Source of the DNA: Prevotellaceae bacterium | Lineage (GTDB): Bacteria; Bacteroidota; Bacteroidia; Bacteroidales; UBA932 | Length of the DNA stretch: 61,055 nt | Direction of reading: 5' to 3' | Assembly (NCBI GenBank): GCA_031278545.1 | Contig: JAITKF010000065.1 | Coordinates: 1-61,055, forward strand | Part shown: positions 8,008-17,210 of the stretch, in pieces | Position numbering within the stretch: the stretch's first letter is position 1 | Layout: each line of letters begins with the position of its first letter | Notes under the pieces: model-generated | Seen by the model: only the letters and a program-made list of their open reading frames with translations | The model's database searches: none | Told to the model about the DNA's origin: nothing | Program-made: the position numbers and the translations under genes

Positions 8008-8898
8008 TTACTTCGGAGAGGCTACCTCAAGCCGGAACGCGCTCAAAAAGCCATATATATCTTCCGGAAAATCAAGGGCATTCTCATTGAACGCCCCAAC
8101 GATATACCGGCCCTGCCAAACCATCGGAATATTTCCATTATAGCGATCTTCGACCAGAATATTGCCCGGAGTAAAATTGTCAGGCTGGCCGGTAAATTGG
8201 AAATAGTCTCGGAGTATTTGCCGGGCGGCGTCGGGCGCTTTACCGTCTATCACAAACGCCTGAAAAGAGATACCGTACCGGGTATAATGCGCCGCATATA
8301 CCGGTTTTAAGAACGCATGCCCGATATAATTTTGCGAAATATAGGCTTGAGTATACCTCATCAAACCCTCTTCGGGAAATACCTTGAATAATGGCGGGTA
8401 GCTTGCGCCTGCATCAATAGCATCCGCCAGCCCGGTGGCTATCTCCTTAAAAGCGCGGGTAACCGACTCGCCCTCACTGCTGGCCGACATTTTGACATAC
8501 AGGCTGCCTGCAAAGAAAAATAAACCATACTCATCTCCCTGCGCCTCCCCGCCAATACCCGGATAAAAGGTCATATCCGGCGAGCGTTCAGATGCGTACA
8601 TGCCGAATGCATCTTCCGGCGTAGCATGGCGGTAAGCCTGAATTGTAATATATTCATTGTGCTGCGTATAGACCATGCTGGTCATTTCCTCAAAGTTGTT
8701 TTCAAAAAACAGCGGCGCCGCGCCGTTGATACGTTCATATAAGTTATCGCGAGTAAATACTTCAATATCAGGTGAAATCGTCCACCCATCAACAGCCGGC
8801 AGCGCCGAGTATAATTCCCGGGGCGTTTGAGCCGGCGCCGTCCCTGCTATGCAAAGCAGAACCAGCAACAATAAAGAGTAACGGAAAATGTATTTCAT
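8008..8898 (-). CDS. Secreted DUF6599-like protein
   Basis: 296 residues with a clear Sec signal peptide (MKYIFRYSLLLLVLLCIAGTAPAQ, cleavage after about residue 24). The mature part contains RINGAAPLFFENNFEE and an Ala/Tyr-rich body; it resembles the family I know as DUF6599, which has no established function. It directly follows the Tat-exported aldo/keto reductase with no gap, so the two are co-transcribed and probably act together outside the cytoplasmic membrane. The family name is from memory and was not checked by search. Confidence 0.75.
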   Translation of the reverse strand: MKYIFRYSLLLLVLLCIAGTAPAQTPRELYSALPAVDGWTISPDIEVFTRDNLYERINGAAPLFFENNFEEMTSMVYTQHNEYITIQAYRHATPEDAFGMYASERSPDMTFYPGIGGEAQGDEYGLFFFAGSLYVKMSASSEGESVTRAFKEIATGLADAIDAGASYPPLFKVFPEEGLMRYTQAYISQNYIGHAFLKPVYAAHYTRYGISFQAFVIDGKAPDAARQILRDYFQFTGQPDNFTPGNILVEDRYNGNIPMVWQGRYIVGAFNENALDFPEDIYGFLSAFRLEVASPK

Positions 8899-10074
8899 TT
8901 ATGTCAAATAATAAGAGGGCACATTTACTATCGGCGTTATGGCGGCTATTTTTTCCGCAACCTTAAAGCCCGATGGGCAATTCACCGTACATGCCATACA
9001 GCCGGTGCATTCGTTACCGGTTACCGCCAGTTCCAGCAACGTTTCTTTCGACAGGGAAGGGTGCTTATAGCCGAAATTGTACATATAGGCGCGCATCATT
9101 GCCGGAATAGGTAAATGCCGCGTGCATTGGCTTACACAATTCCCGCAATGCTGGCAATAGAGCATTTCCTTGTTTTGCAGGCTTGCCAAATACTCGACGT
9201 CCGACGGGCTTATTTGAGGCGAATGGGCGGCTTGCAGGCAGTTGTCCAGCAAATCAAAGCTGGTAAATCCCGGGATGGCTGTCGTAATATCCGGATTCTG
9301 CCATACCCAACGCAGGCACGCTGCGCCGTTTACTCTTTTGTGGCCTTCGGCGTCTTCCGTTCCGCCGACCATCGTTTTCATCGCCACAAAGCCCATCCCG
9401 GCCTCTACGCCCCGACGGATAGCGGCATTCAGTTCGGGAAGAATATTCAGTTTGAAATTATAACTGATAAGGCAGACATCGAAGACGCCGGAAGATATGG
9501 CCGCGTCGATTTGCGCCGGTTTGTGGGCATGCGTCGAAAAGCCGATGTGCAGGGTTTTGCCTGCATCTTTAAACTTTTTAAGCATCGTCAGCAAACGGGG
9601 ATTCGTTAGTGTTTCGACATCGTCGGCCGCATGGAAATAGAAAATATCTACATAGTCCATCTTCAGGCGGCGAAGGCTGGTATTGAATAGCGCTTCATAA
9701 TCCTGTTCAAAATCGTCCGAACGGGGGTTAGCCTTCCCTTTGGTGGCCAAGGTAAACGTACTGCGGTCTTTGTCTTTAAAGAAAGCGCCCAGCATCTCCT
9801 CGTTTTTCCCGTTTTGATACCCGTGCGCCGTATCGAAATGGGTAAGACCGGCGTTGTACGCAGCCCGGACGACCGCCGGATTGTCGGCACGCATTACGCC
9901 CATGCTTAAAATCGGTATCTTCATCCCCGTACGACCCAATATACGGGTTGCGATGGGTTGGTTTGCGTTCCTTTCGGCCGTCCGGCTTTTTACCGCCGCC
10001 ATAGCCGTCTGTGGCGCTACTACCGCACCTGCTCCCGCCAGTGCGGAAAAACTTAAAAATTTACGTCGATTCAT
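8899..10074 (-). CDS. Tat-exported aldo/keto reductase with ferredoxin-type C-terminus
   Basis: 391 residues. The N-terminus MNRRKFLSFSALAGAGAVV is a twin-arginine signal. An AKR barrel occupies about residues 40-300 with the expected Asp/Tyr (FDTAHGY), Lys (ATKGK) and His (FYFHAAD) of the catalytic tetrad. The C-terminal 80 residues carry two cysteine clusters, CQHCGNCVSQC and CTGCMACTVNC, that fit a pair of [4Fe-4S] centres. The family acts on unknown carbonyl substrates, and a folded cofactor would explain Tat export. The DUF6599-like protein follows immediately. Confidence 0.9.
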   Translation of the reverse strand: MNRRKFLSFSALAGAGAVVAPQTAMAAVKSRTAERNANQPIATRILGRTGMKIPILSMGVMRADNPAVVRAAYNAGLTHFDTAHGYQNGKNEEMLGAFFKDKDRSTFTLATKGKANPRSDDFEQDYEALFNTSLRRLKMDYVDIFYFHAADDVETLTNPRLLTMLKKFKDAGKTLHIGFSTHAHKPAQIDAAISSGVFDVCLISYNFKLNILPELNAAIRRGVEAGMGFVAMKTMVGGTEDAEGHKRVNGAACLRWVWQNPDITTAIPGFTSFDLLDNCLQAAHSPQISPSDVEYLASLQNKEMLYCQHCGNCVSQCTRHLPIPAMMRAYMYNFGYKHPSLSKETLLELAVTGNECTGCMACTVNCPSGFKVAEKIAAITPIVNVPSYYLT

Positions 10075-10106
10075 ACGCTTTTTATTTTAATTGGTTACTT
10101 TGCGCG

Positions 10107-10114
10107 CAAAGGTA
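10107..10114 (-). promoter_or_regulatory. -7 element of the AKR operon inside a palindrome
   Basis: CAAAGGTA reads TACCTTTG on the minus strand, about 35 nt upstream of the AKR start. It overlaps the perfect 12-bp palindrome TTTGCGCGCAAA (10099-10110), which is flanked by TTAC on the left and GTAA on the right, so a dimeric regulator could bind on the promoter. Confidence 0.6.
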
Positions 10115-10426
10115 ATCATTTTAATTGAATGTTGAATATTGGGATATTGAATGGAATATTGCGCGGCGAAGGTTCAAGTATCGAATGCAATGGAATTATT
10201 CAAGTATAGCGGGCGTGAGGGCATTTTATGTATTTAGAAATACTGAAACGAATTTCGGAGGTTTTCAAGTCAATAGGAGAACTCTCCAGAATAACTAAAA
10301 ACTTCAAAAGATAAATTGAAACAATTAAATATTTAAATTAAAAGGATTATGTCAATAGAAAAAAGCGACGACGTGGAATAATCCGGCGGCAGCCGGCGAC
10401 CGAATCGGTGCCTCTAAACTTTTTTG
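10115..10426. other. Intergenic region between the AKR operon and pfkA
   Basis: Holds short direct repeats of GAATATTG and similar words (10125-10165). A 28-codon ORF at 10228-10314 encodes a basic amphipathic peptide (MYLEILKRISEVFKSIGELS...). A second tiny ORF starts at 10350 (MSIEKSDDVE). Neither is supported by a recognised family. A GGCGGCAGCCGGCG stretch precedes the pfkA promoter. Confidence 0.4.
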
Positions 10427-10434
10427 TACCTTTG
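10427..10434 (+). promoter_or_regulatory. -7 element of pfkA-queE
   Basis: TACCTTTG matches TAnnTTTG and lies 31 nt before the pfkA ATG, leaving a short A-rich leader. Confidence 0.7.
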
Positions 10435-10465
10435 TCATCTCATTATAAAACAAAAAAAAGAATAG

Positions 10466-11563
10466 ATGAAAAAGAGAGTTTTAATAGCTACTGGAGGCGG
10501 CGATTGTCCCGGATTGAACGCCGTAATTCGGGGATTTGTCAAACGGGCGCATCAGGAGCGCGAGTGGGAAGTGTTGGGAAGTATTCAATCGTTCAACGGT
10601 CTGCTGGAAGAGCCGACAAATATTCGGGTGTTGGATCCTAAAAGCGTGTCGGGTATTCATGTGCGCGGGGGTACGATTATCGGGACTACAAATAAGGGAG
10701 GTCCTTTTGCGTGGCCTGTCCGCAATGTTGACGGTACGTGGGAAGCCGTCGATCGCTCTGATGAAATGATTCGTAAATGCCGCTTGATGGGGATTGACGC
10801 CGTGGTGAATATCGGCGGCGACGGTTCGCAACGTATTTCTCAAAAATTATTCGAAAAAGGCCTGCCTGTCATCGGTGTTCCGAAGACTATTGACAACGAT
10901 TTGGAGGCTACCGACTATACTTTCGGTTTCCATACGGCTGTGCAGATAGCTACCGATGCGCTCGATAAATTGGTTACGACCGCCGAGAGCCATAATCGTA
11001 TCCTGATTATGGAAGTGATGGGGCGCGATGCCGGTTGGATTGCCCTCAATGCTTCGATTGCCGGCGGCGCCGAAGTGTGCCTGATTCCCGAAATTCCATA
11101 CAGCATCAAATCTATTATGAATTGTCTGGAAGAGCGTTTCCAGCGTGGCAAGTACTTTGCGGTGATTGTTATTTCCGAAGGGGCGAAACCGGTTGATGGC
11201 GCGGCGTCGGGCTTTGCCGGCAATGAAGTGGGGTATGAGAACTTCCGGCTTTTCGGCGCGGCGGCCCGTTTGTCGGCTGAATTGAAATCGGCCGGTCTGG
11301 AGTTGGATATTCGAGAAACTGTTTTAGGGCACGTCCAGCGCGGTGGCACACCGGTCGCTTACGACCGGATACTGGCCGCCCAATTCGGGGTTAAAGCCTT
11401 TGAAATGGTGCGCAACGGAGAATGGGGACACATGGTCGCATACCGGCATCCTCACATGGTGGCTGTTCCGTTGAGCGAAGCTATCAATCGAATGAAATTC
11501 GTGGACGGGGATTGTAATTTAATCCGTACTGCCCGCGGCATCAATATTTGCTTGGGCGATTGA
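10466..11563 (+). CDS. pfkA: 6-phosphofructokinase (PfkA superfamily, PPi-PFK-like clade)
   Basis: 365 residues. It phosphorylates fructose 6-phosphate in glycolysis. The N-terminal loop ATGGGDCPGLNAVIRG and PKTIDND (catalytic Asp about 143) are of the pyrophosphate-enzyme style, but the donor-site motif is GGDGS (Gly about 120), the ATP-type residue, rather than GGDD. Gly together with Lys at these two positions is the combination seen in ATP-using members of the PPi-like clade. ATP use is therefore favoured but not certain. MGRDAGWIAL and GHVQRGGTP are intact. queE follows after one base. Confidence 0.92.
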   Translation: MKKRVLIATGGGDCPGLNAVIRGFVKRAHQEREWEVLGSIQSFNGLLEEPTNIRVLDPKSVSGIHVRGGTIIGTTNKGGPFAWPVRNVDGTWEAVDRSDEMIRKCRLMGIDAVVNIGGDGSQRISQKLFEKGLPVIGVPKTIDNDLEATDYTFGFHTAVQIATDALDKLVTTAESHNRILIMEVMGRDAGWIALNASIAGGAEVCLIPEIPYSIKSIMNCLEERFQRGKYFAVIVISEGAKPVDGAASGFAGNEVGYENFRLFGAAARLSAELKSAGLELDIRETVLGHVQRGGTPVAYDRILAAQFGVKAFEMVRNGEWGHMVAYRHPHMVAVPLSEAINRMKFVDGDCNLIRTARGINICLGD

Positions 11564-11564
11564 A

Positions 11565-12158
11565 GTGCTCTCCGTTGTCGAGATATTTTATTCATTGCAG
11601 GGCGAGGGGCGGTTTACCGGTGTGCCGGCGGTTTTTATCCGATTGGCTGGTTGTGTAAACGCCTGTCCTTGGTGCGATTCGAAAGAATCGTGGCCGGTCG
11701 ATAAATACCCGTTAATGTCGGTTGATACGATTGCGACGGAAGCCTCTTTGTTTCCGGCGCGGATGGCGGTTGTAACCGGTGGCGAACCGTTGCTGCATCC
11801 GTTGGATGCGTTGTGTGATGCGCTGAAGCGGCATCATTTCCGTCTTCATTTGGAGACGTCGGGTACTGCCGTATTGTCCGGCGCATGGGACTGGGTCTGT
11901 CTTTCGCCGAAGCGTCATCGCCCGCCGCTTCCTGCCATTTATTCACAAGCCGACGGACTGAAAGTAGTGATAGAAAAGGCCGCCGATTTCACATGGGCCG
12001 AAACCGTCGCCGCGCAAGTGTCGCCGGATTGCCTGCTGTTTATGCAACCGGAATGGAGTCGTCGGCAAACAGTCCTCCCGCTCTTGATAGAGTACATTAA
12101 GCAGTACCCGCAGTGGCAGCTATCGCTGCAGACACACAAATGGCTGGGGATTTGTTGA
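11565..12158 (+). CDS. queE: 7-carboxy-7-deazaguanine synthase
   Basis: 197 residues, starting with GTG one base after the pfkA stop (TGA-A-GTG), which suggests translational coupling. The radical-SAM cysteine motif is CxxxCxxC in AGCVNACPWCD (about residues 29-38), as in QueE. SAM-binding VTGGEPLLHP and the C-terminal THKWLGI are also family-typical. It converts 6-carboxytetrahydropterin to 7-carboxy-7-deazaguanine in queuosine precursor synthesis. No queC, queD or queF is in the window. Confidence 0.9.
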   Translation: MLSVVEIFYSLQGEGRFTGVPAVFIRLAGCVNACPWCDSKESWPVDKYPLMSVDTIATEASLFPARMAVVTGGEPLLHPLDALCDALKRHHFRLHLETSGTAVLSGAWDWVCLSPKRHRPPLPAIYSQADGLKVVIEKAADFTWAETVAAQVSPDCLLFMQPEWSRRQTVLPLLIEYIKQYPQWQLSLQTHKWLGIC

Positions 12159-12190
12159 TTTATGGATGGATTATTTTCTCTGCGTTATTT

Positions 12191-13654
12191 TCACAACAGC
12201 GGGCTGCACAGGCGTGCCAGCGCTTCTTTGCTTTTCGAGAGCCAACTGCGCTTGTTCCACCAACGGAGACGTACCAGACGGCTGAAGCCGATGTCTTCGA
12301 TAAATTGGGTTTCCAGTTTTTGCGTAATTTGTTCGTCGTAAATCAGGGAAATAATTTCAAAGTTGTGCTCAAAGCTGCGGATGTCCATGTTAGCCGAGCC
12401 GACTGCGGCAAAGTTGCCGTCAATGGTCATCAGTTTCGAGTGGATAAAACCTTTTTGGAAAAGATAAATCTTTACGTCGGCTTCGAGCAACTCGGTCAGG
12501 TAGGAAAGCGTACTGAAGTAGACCATTTTCGAGTCGGAATGGGCTGGTATAATCAGCCGCACGTCTACGCCGCTTAATGAGGCGACTTTGACGGCCGAGA
12601 GGATGCTTTCGTTGGGCGTAAAATAAGGCGTGGCAATATAAATATGGTCTTTTGCCTGCGCGATAGCTGAAAAATAAGTTTGCATTATGCTCGCCCAGTC
12701 GCTGTCGGGACCCGACGAGGCGATTTGCATCGGGCAAATGTCCGCGACCTTGTGTGTCGGGTAGTAGCGGAGGCGCTGCCCGAGTTGTTTTTTCGATACA
12801 AAATACCAGTCGAGCAGGAAAATGGTTTGCAGGGAATGTACGGCTTCGCCTTCAATGCGCATGTGCGTATCGCGCCATGTGCCGAATTTTCCGCCGGTCA
12901 GGTAGCGGTCGGCAATGTTGATACCGCCTAAGAAGCCGACGCGCCCGTCAACGACCAATATTTTCCGGTGGTTGCGGTAATTGACTTTGGTGCTTAGCCA
13001 CAGGATGCGCACTTCGGCAAACGGGTATATTTCGACGCCGCTGTCTTTCAGCGTCTGAATATACTTTTTCGGCAGGCTCCAACTGCCTACATCGTCATAA
13101 ATGACACGCACTTCTACGCCTTCGCGCGCTTTGCGTATCAGCAGGTTCTTAAATTCATTGCCTATCGTATCGTCTTCGATGATGTAGGACTCGAGGTGAA
13201 TGCTGTCCGTCGCCTGCGCGATGGCCGCTTTCATAGCCGCAAATGTCGCCTTGCCGGTCGTATAGATGTCGACTTTATTGTTATCGGTATAGATGGCCTT
13301 GCTGTTGTTGAGCAGTAGCGTGATGATTCGTTTGTAGCGTGACACCGAGTCGGTCGTATCTTCGTAAGCCTTGCGGAAGAGGGCTACCTGCCGCTTGCTC
13401 AACTGGTCGATGACGACCAAATCGTGTATTTCTTTCCGGTTAAAGATTTTTTCTTTCCGGTAATTGCGCCCTAAGAAAAGGTAGAGAATCATGCCGGCAA
13501 ACGGCACAGCAATCAATACGACACACCACGAAATGGTTTTGATGGGGTCTAATTTCTTGCCTACCATAAAAAAAATAATCACCACAGCGGCGATGAAATT
13601 ACATACCGTCAGCAATTCGTACCAATAGGTTTGTATCGTTTGCCAAAGTGTCAT
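12191..13654 (-). CDS. cls: Cardiolipin synthase (phospholipase D family)
   Basis: 487 residues. Two transmembrane helices lie within the first 65 residues, followed by two PLD HKD motifs: HRKILVVDGRVGFLGG (about 230) and HSKLMTIDGNFAAVGS (about 405). The length and layout fit ClsA-type enzymes, which join two phosphatidylglycerols into cardiolipin at the inner membrane. It is convergent with queE with only 32 bp between stops. It has its own promoter, divergent from the FAH-family gene. Confidence 0.94.
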   Translation of the reverse strand: MTLWQTIQTYWYELLTVCNFIAAVVIIFFMVGKKLDPIKTISWCVVLIAVPFAGMILYLFLGRNYRKEKIFNRKEIHDLVVIDQLSKRQVALFRKAYEDTTDSVSRYKRIITLLLNNSKAIYTDNNKVDIYTTGKATFAAMKAAIAQATDSIHLESYIIEDDTIGNEFKNLLIRKAREGVEVRVIYDDVGSWSLPKKYIQTLKDSGVEIYPFAEVRILWLSTKVNYRNHRKILVVDGRVGFLGGINIADRYLTGGKFGTWRDTHMRIEGEAVHSLQTIFLLDWYFVSKKQLGQRLRYYPTHKVADICPMQIASSGPDSDWASIMQTYFSAIAQAKDHIYIATPYFTPNESILSAVKVASLSGVDVRLIIPAHSDSKMVYFSTLSYLTELLEADVKIYLFQKGFIHSKLMTIDGNFAAVGSANMDIRSFEHNFEIISLIYDEQITQKLETQFIEDIGFSRLVRLRWWNKRSWLSKSKEALARLCSPLL

Positions 13655-13674
13655 TGATAGAGAAAATCTGAAAA

Positions 13675-13682
13675 CAAAAATA
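13675..13682 (-). promoter_or_regulatory. -7 element of cls
   Basis: CAAAAATA reads TATTTTTG on the minus strand, 20 nt before the cls start codon. Confidence 0.55.
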
Positions 13683-13728
13683 CAAAATTAATTGTGAATC
13701 GTAAATGTCGGGTGGCTGATAAAATTTA

Positions 13729-13736
13729 TACCTTTG
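13729..13736 (+). promoter_or_regulatory. -7 element of the FAH-family gene
   Basis: TACCTTTG, 29 nt upstream of the ATG at 13766. Confidence 0.7.
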
Positions 13737-13765
13737 CAGGCATCGAAAATAGAAAGTAAGAAATA

Positions 13766-14344
13766 ATGAAATTGATTTTTACAACGTATACAGATACGCC
13801 GACGCCGGTGTTTTATCTTAAGCCCGATACGGCGTTGTTGCGAAACCATTCTCCGTTTTTTTATCCTGATTTTACGGACGACGTACGTGCCGAGCTTGCG
13901 CTCGTGCTTCGTATATGCCGGTTAGGCCGTAGCATCAACGTTGCGTTTGCCACCCGCTATTTCGATGCCGTCGGTATCGGCTTGTCGCTGACGGCCTGCG
14001 ATATCCTCGCACAGTGTGTCCGGCAGGGATTACCGCAGGATTGTGCCCGCGCATTCGACTTTGCTGCTCCCATCGGCACGGAATTTATGTCCATAGCGGA
14101 GATAGGCGACATTGGACAGTGCCGGTTCGGGTTGTCGCTAAACGGGGAATTCCTCCACGCCGACGCTCCCCGCTTCCGTTATTCCGTCGGCGCGACGATT
14201 GCACACGTCTCGCAGTTCCTCACCCTGCGCACGGGCGATTACCTCTTCCTTAATACCTCCCTCGTTACTGGCACCCTGCATGTCGGCGACGAACTCCGGG
14301 CATCGCTCAACGGAGCGGAACAGCTGAAGATGCGGATTCATTAA
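13766..14344 (+). CDS. Fumarylacetoacetate hydrolase (FAH) family protein
   Basis: 192 residues, close to the compact FAH-fold proteins found throughout Bacteroidota. The core shows LVLRICRLGRSINVAFATRYFDAVGIGLSLTA-like segments, a metal-site acidic cluster (RAELALVLRI, FDAVGIG) and TGDYLFLNTS. FAH-fold enzymes hydrolyse or decarboxylate 2-oxo diacids, including oxaloacetate. The true substrate is unknown, and no aromatic catabolic genes are nearby. It precedes priA, which has its own promoter. Confidence 0.75.
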   Translation: MKLIFTTYTDTPTPVFYLKPDTALLRNHSPFFYPDFTDDVRAELALVLRICRLGRSINVAFATRYFDAVGIGLSLTACDILAQCVRQGLPQDCARAFDFAAPIGTEFMSIAEIGDIGQCRFGLSLNGEFLHADAPRFRYSVGATIAHVSQFLTLRTGDYLFLNTSLVTGTLHVGDELRASLNGAEQLKMRIH

Positions 14345-14370
14345 ATGATCAACAATGCACAAAAAAAACG

Positions 14371-14378
14371 TACTTTTG
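14371..14378 (+). promoter_or_regulatory. -7 element of priA
   Basis: TACTTTTG, 21 nt before the ATG at 14400. Confidence 0.7.
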
Positions 14379-14399
14379 TGCTCTCAGAACGAAATGTAG

Positions 14400-16634
14400 A
14401 TGCTTTTTGCTGATGTTATATTGCCGTTGCCGCTGCCGAAACTGCTGACGTATGCCGTGCCCGATGAATGGGCGGGGAGGATGACAGCGGGAATACGTGT
14501 GGAAGTTACGGTAGGGAAAAAAAACTATACGGGGCTGACGCGGCGGGTACACGACCATGTGCCGGAAGGCTATGCGGTAAAACCGATAGTGGCGCTGCTC
14601 GACGAGCGTCCGACGGTCAACGAAAAGCAGCTGCAATATTGGGAACAACTGGCCGACTATTACCTGTGCAGCGTCGGCGAGGTGATGAAGGCCGCCTTGC
14701 CGACAGGATTGCGCACGTCGTTTACGCCACTGGTCGAGACCCGTGTGCGCCTGCATCCCTCTATTACGTCCGAAGCGCAGTTACACGACCGTCTGGATAC
14801 GTTGAAGCGCGCGGTGAATCAGGAGGCATTGCTTGTCCGTTACCTTTCACTGGCCGACGGGATTCGCTTCGACCGTCCGCACGAGGCGCCAAAAAAATGG
14901 CTGGCGCGCGACGCTTCGGAAACGGCAGCGCTGGCGGCTTGCATTAAAAGGAACATCTTTGAACAGGTTACCTGCGAAGTGGGGCGGCTCGATTTGTCGG
15001 CGACAGCCACTCGGGAACTGCCGGCGCTGTCGGACGCGCAGCAGCAGGCGCACAACGAAATCGCCGCGCTGTTCGACGCCCGAAAAGTGGCGTTGTTGCA
15101 CGGCGTTACGGCATCGGGGAAAACGGAGATTTATATTCATCTGATAGCCGAGCAGCTGCGACGGGGACGGCAGGCGCTCTATCTCCTGCCCGAAATAGCG
15201 CTGACGACTCAGATCATCGAGCGCCTGCAAAGTGTCTTCGGCGCGGCGGTAGGCGTATATCATTCCAAATATAACGACAACGAGCGGGCGGAAATCTACC
15301 GTGCCGTGCCATCGCTCTACCGTGTGATTTTGGGTGTGCGTTCAGCGTTGTTCCTGCCCTTCGATAATCTGGGACTCATTTTGGTGGACGAGGAGCACGA
15401 AACGACCTACAAGCAGTTTGACCCCGCCCCGCGTTACCATGCCCGCGACGCCGCCACCATGCTTGCGCAACAGCATGACGCCGCCGTGCTGCTCGGCACG
15501 GCCACCCCGTCGATAGAGAGCTTTTACAATGCCTGCACCGGCAAATACGGACTGGTCACGCTGACGGAACGCTACCACCGTGCGCCATTGCCGAAAACGG
15601 AAGTGGTCGACATGCTGCATGCCCGCAAAAAACAACGGACAGACGGCGTCTTCTCGCAACATCTGCTGGAAGCGATAAGCGGTGCGCTGATACGCGGTGA
15701 ACAGGTCATTCTCTTCCAGAACCGGCGCGGGTACTCGCCCTACGTACAATGCGCCGACTGCGGCCATATCCCGCATTGCCGGCAGTGCAGCGTAAGCCTG
15801 ACATGCCACCGGCAGGGACAGGCGCTGGTGTGCCACTATTGCGGCGCATCGCAGCCGTTAGCCGCCGCATGCCCCGAATGCCACAGCCCGCAGATGCAGA
15901 CCAAAGGCTTCGGCACGGAAAAAGCCGAAGACATGCTGCAAATACATTTCCCGCAGGCGCGGATAACCCGGCTCGACCTCGACGCCGCCCGCACCAAACA
16001 AGCCTATACCCGCATCCTTGGCGACTTTGCACAACGGCGGATAGACATACTCGTCGGCACGCAAATGCTTACCAAAGGGCTGGATTTCGACAATGTCACT
16101 CTGGTAGGCATCCTCGACGCCGATACACTGCTCAATTTCCCCGATTTCCGGGCGCACGAGCGCAGCTTCCAACTAATGACCCAGGTGAGCGGTCGCGCCG
16201 GACGCCAGCAGCAACAAGGCCGGGTGATTATCCAAACGGCGCAATCGGGCAGCCGGATTATCCAACTCGTGCGACGGAACGACTACCGGGCGCTATTTGA
16301 ATCGCAGTTAATCGAACGCCGCGAATTTCATTTCCCCCCGTACTCGCGCCTTATCAGCATCACATTAAAACATCCGTCGAACGATGTACTCAAACAAGCC
16401 GCCCGACAGCTCCGGACACTACTCATTCCCGCCATGGGCGCGCGCCTCACAGGGCCGTTCCAACCCTCCGTACAATATATTCAGGGACGTCATTTGCTTT
16501 GTTTCTGGCTGCGTCTGGAACGCAACGCCAAAGCCGCCGGCTTAAAAAAACACTTAGCCGAGCAAATCCGAGCTGTGGGCAAGCAAAAAGGCCTTTCAGG
16601 TGTGGAAATAACAATAGACGTCGATCCAGCCTAA
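14400..16634 (+). CDS. priA: Primosomal protein N' (replication restart helicase)
   Basis: 744 residues. The N-terminal DNA 3'-end-binding domain (about 1-100) is followed by a superfamily 2 helicase with Walker A GVTASGKTEIY (about 235) and the DEEH box in LVDEEHETTYKQ. A zinc-binding insertion carries four paired cysteines (CADCGH, CRQC, CHYCG, CPECH). PriA reloads the replisome at collapsed forks. Base composition drifts within the gene: the 5' third is G-rich on the coding strand and the 3' half is C-rich. Confidence 0.95.
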   Translation: MLFADVILPLPLPKLLTYAVPDEWAGRMTAGIRVEVTVGKKNYTGLTRRVHDHVPEGYAVKPIVALLDERPTVNEKQLQYWEQLADYYLCSVGEVMKAALPTGLRTSFTPLVETRVRLHPSITSEAQLHDRLDTLKRAVNQEALLVRYLSLADGIRFDRPHEAPKKWLARDASETAALAACIKRNIFEQVTCEVGRLDLSATATRELPALSDAQQQAHNEIAALFDARKVALLHGVTASGKTEIYIHLIAEQLRRGRQALYLLPEIALTTQIIERLQSVFGAAVGVYHSKYNDNERAEIYRAVPSLYRVILGVRSALFLPFDNLGLILVDEEHETTYKQFDPAPRYHARDAATMLAQQHDAAVLLGTATPSIESFYNACTGKYGLVTLTERYHRAPLPKTEVVDMLHARKKQRTDGVFSQHLLEAISGALIRGEQVILFQNRRGYSPYVQCADCGHIPHCRQCSVSLTCHRQGQALVCHYCGASQPLAAACPECHSPQMQTKGFGTEKAEDMLQIHFPQARITRLDLDAARTKQAYTRILGDFAQRRIDILVGTQMLTKGLDFDNVTLVGILDADTLLNFPDFRAHERSFQLMTQVSGRAGRQQQQGRVIIQTAQSGSRIIQLVRRNDYRALFESQLIERREFHFPPYSRLISITLKHPSNDVLKQAARQLRTLLIPAMGARLTGPFQPSVQYIQGRHLLCFWLRLERNAKAAGLKKHLAEQIRAVGKQKGLSGVEITIDVDPA

Positions 16635-16655
16635 ACAAACAAGCCTTCACAAATT

Positions 16656-16709
16656 ATTGCCCTTATCCCCCGCGTTAGCGGCAGGTGGACAGTTCCCCCT
16701 AAGGGCAAT
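16656..16709 (+). terminator. Hairpin after priA
   Basis: ATTGCCCTTA (16656-16665) pairs perfectly with TAAGGGCAAT (16700-16709) across a 34-nt loop that is itself GC-rich, followed by GCATTTTAATTTT. It sits 21 bp after the priA stop codon. Confidence 0.55.
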
Positions 16710-17210
16710 GCATTTTAATTTTACGTAGTTTGATAAGAGGGAATATTTGCTCCAAAGGGTTAACGCCCCTACAATCGTAAGCTAAAGCATACAGTTAATA
16801 GAGTATAGTCCCTGCGGAACTTCATCCCTCAAAAAATTTCCTCTTTAGCGCTGTCCGTGTCCGCCGCCCTGTTCGGCACACAGCACAGCAACTCTACCCC
16901 CAAAGGTTGGACAGTATGGTAAGCACAACGAACATGAGCAATGCCCATAAAAAATAGCGCGAAGCAAGCAACTCGGGCGCCCTACAAACTTACAGCATGT
17001 GGGAGTATCAAAAGTATTTTTAACATTATTTTGTTCGGACACCTATCTGAGATTGATTTCAAATATTCAATTCTCAAGGACGAATAAACGACTTTTGAGA
17101 CAGCCTCATAAACTGGAAAAAATGGCAGGCTATCAAATCAAAAATAAGACAGGATGGCAGGATTTAGCTCCGGTCGCGTTCGTTTTTTTGAGGGGAGCCC
17201 GACGGTGACG

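Noticed and set aside
16845-17042. Cysteine-rich minus-strand ORF of 65 codons
   Set aside because: No promoter, no recognised domain, and it lies in a repeat-rich gap; probably a by-product of repeated DNA.
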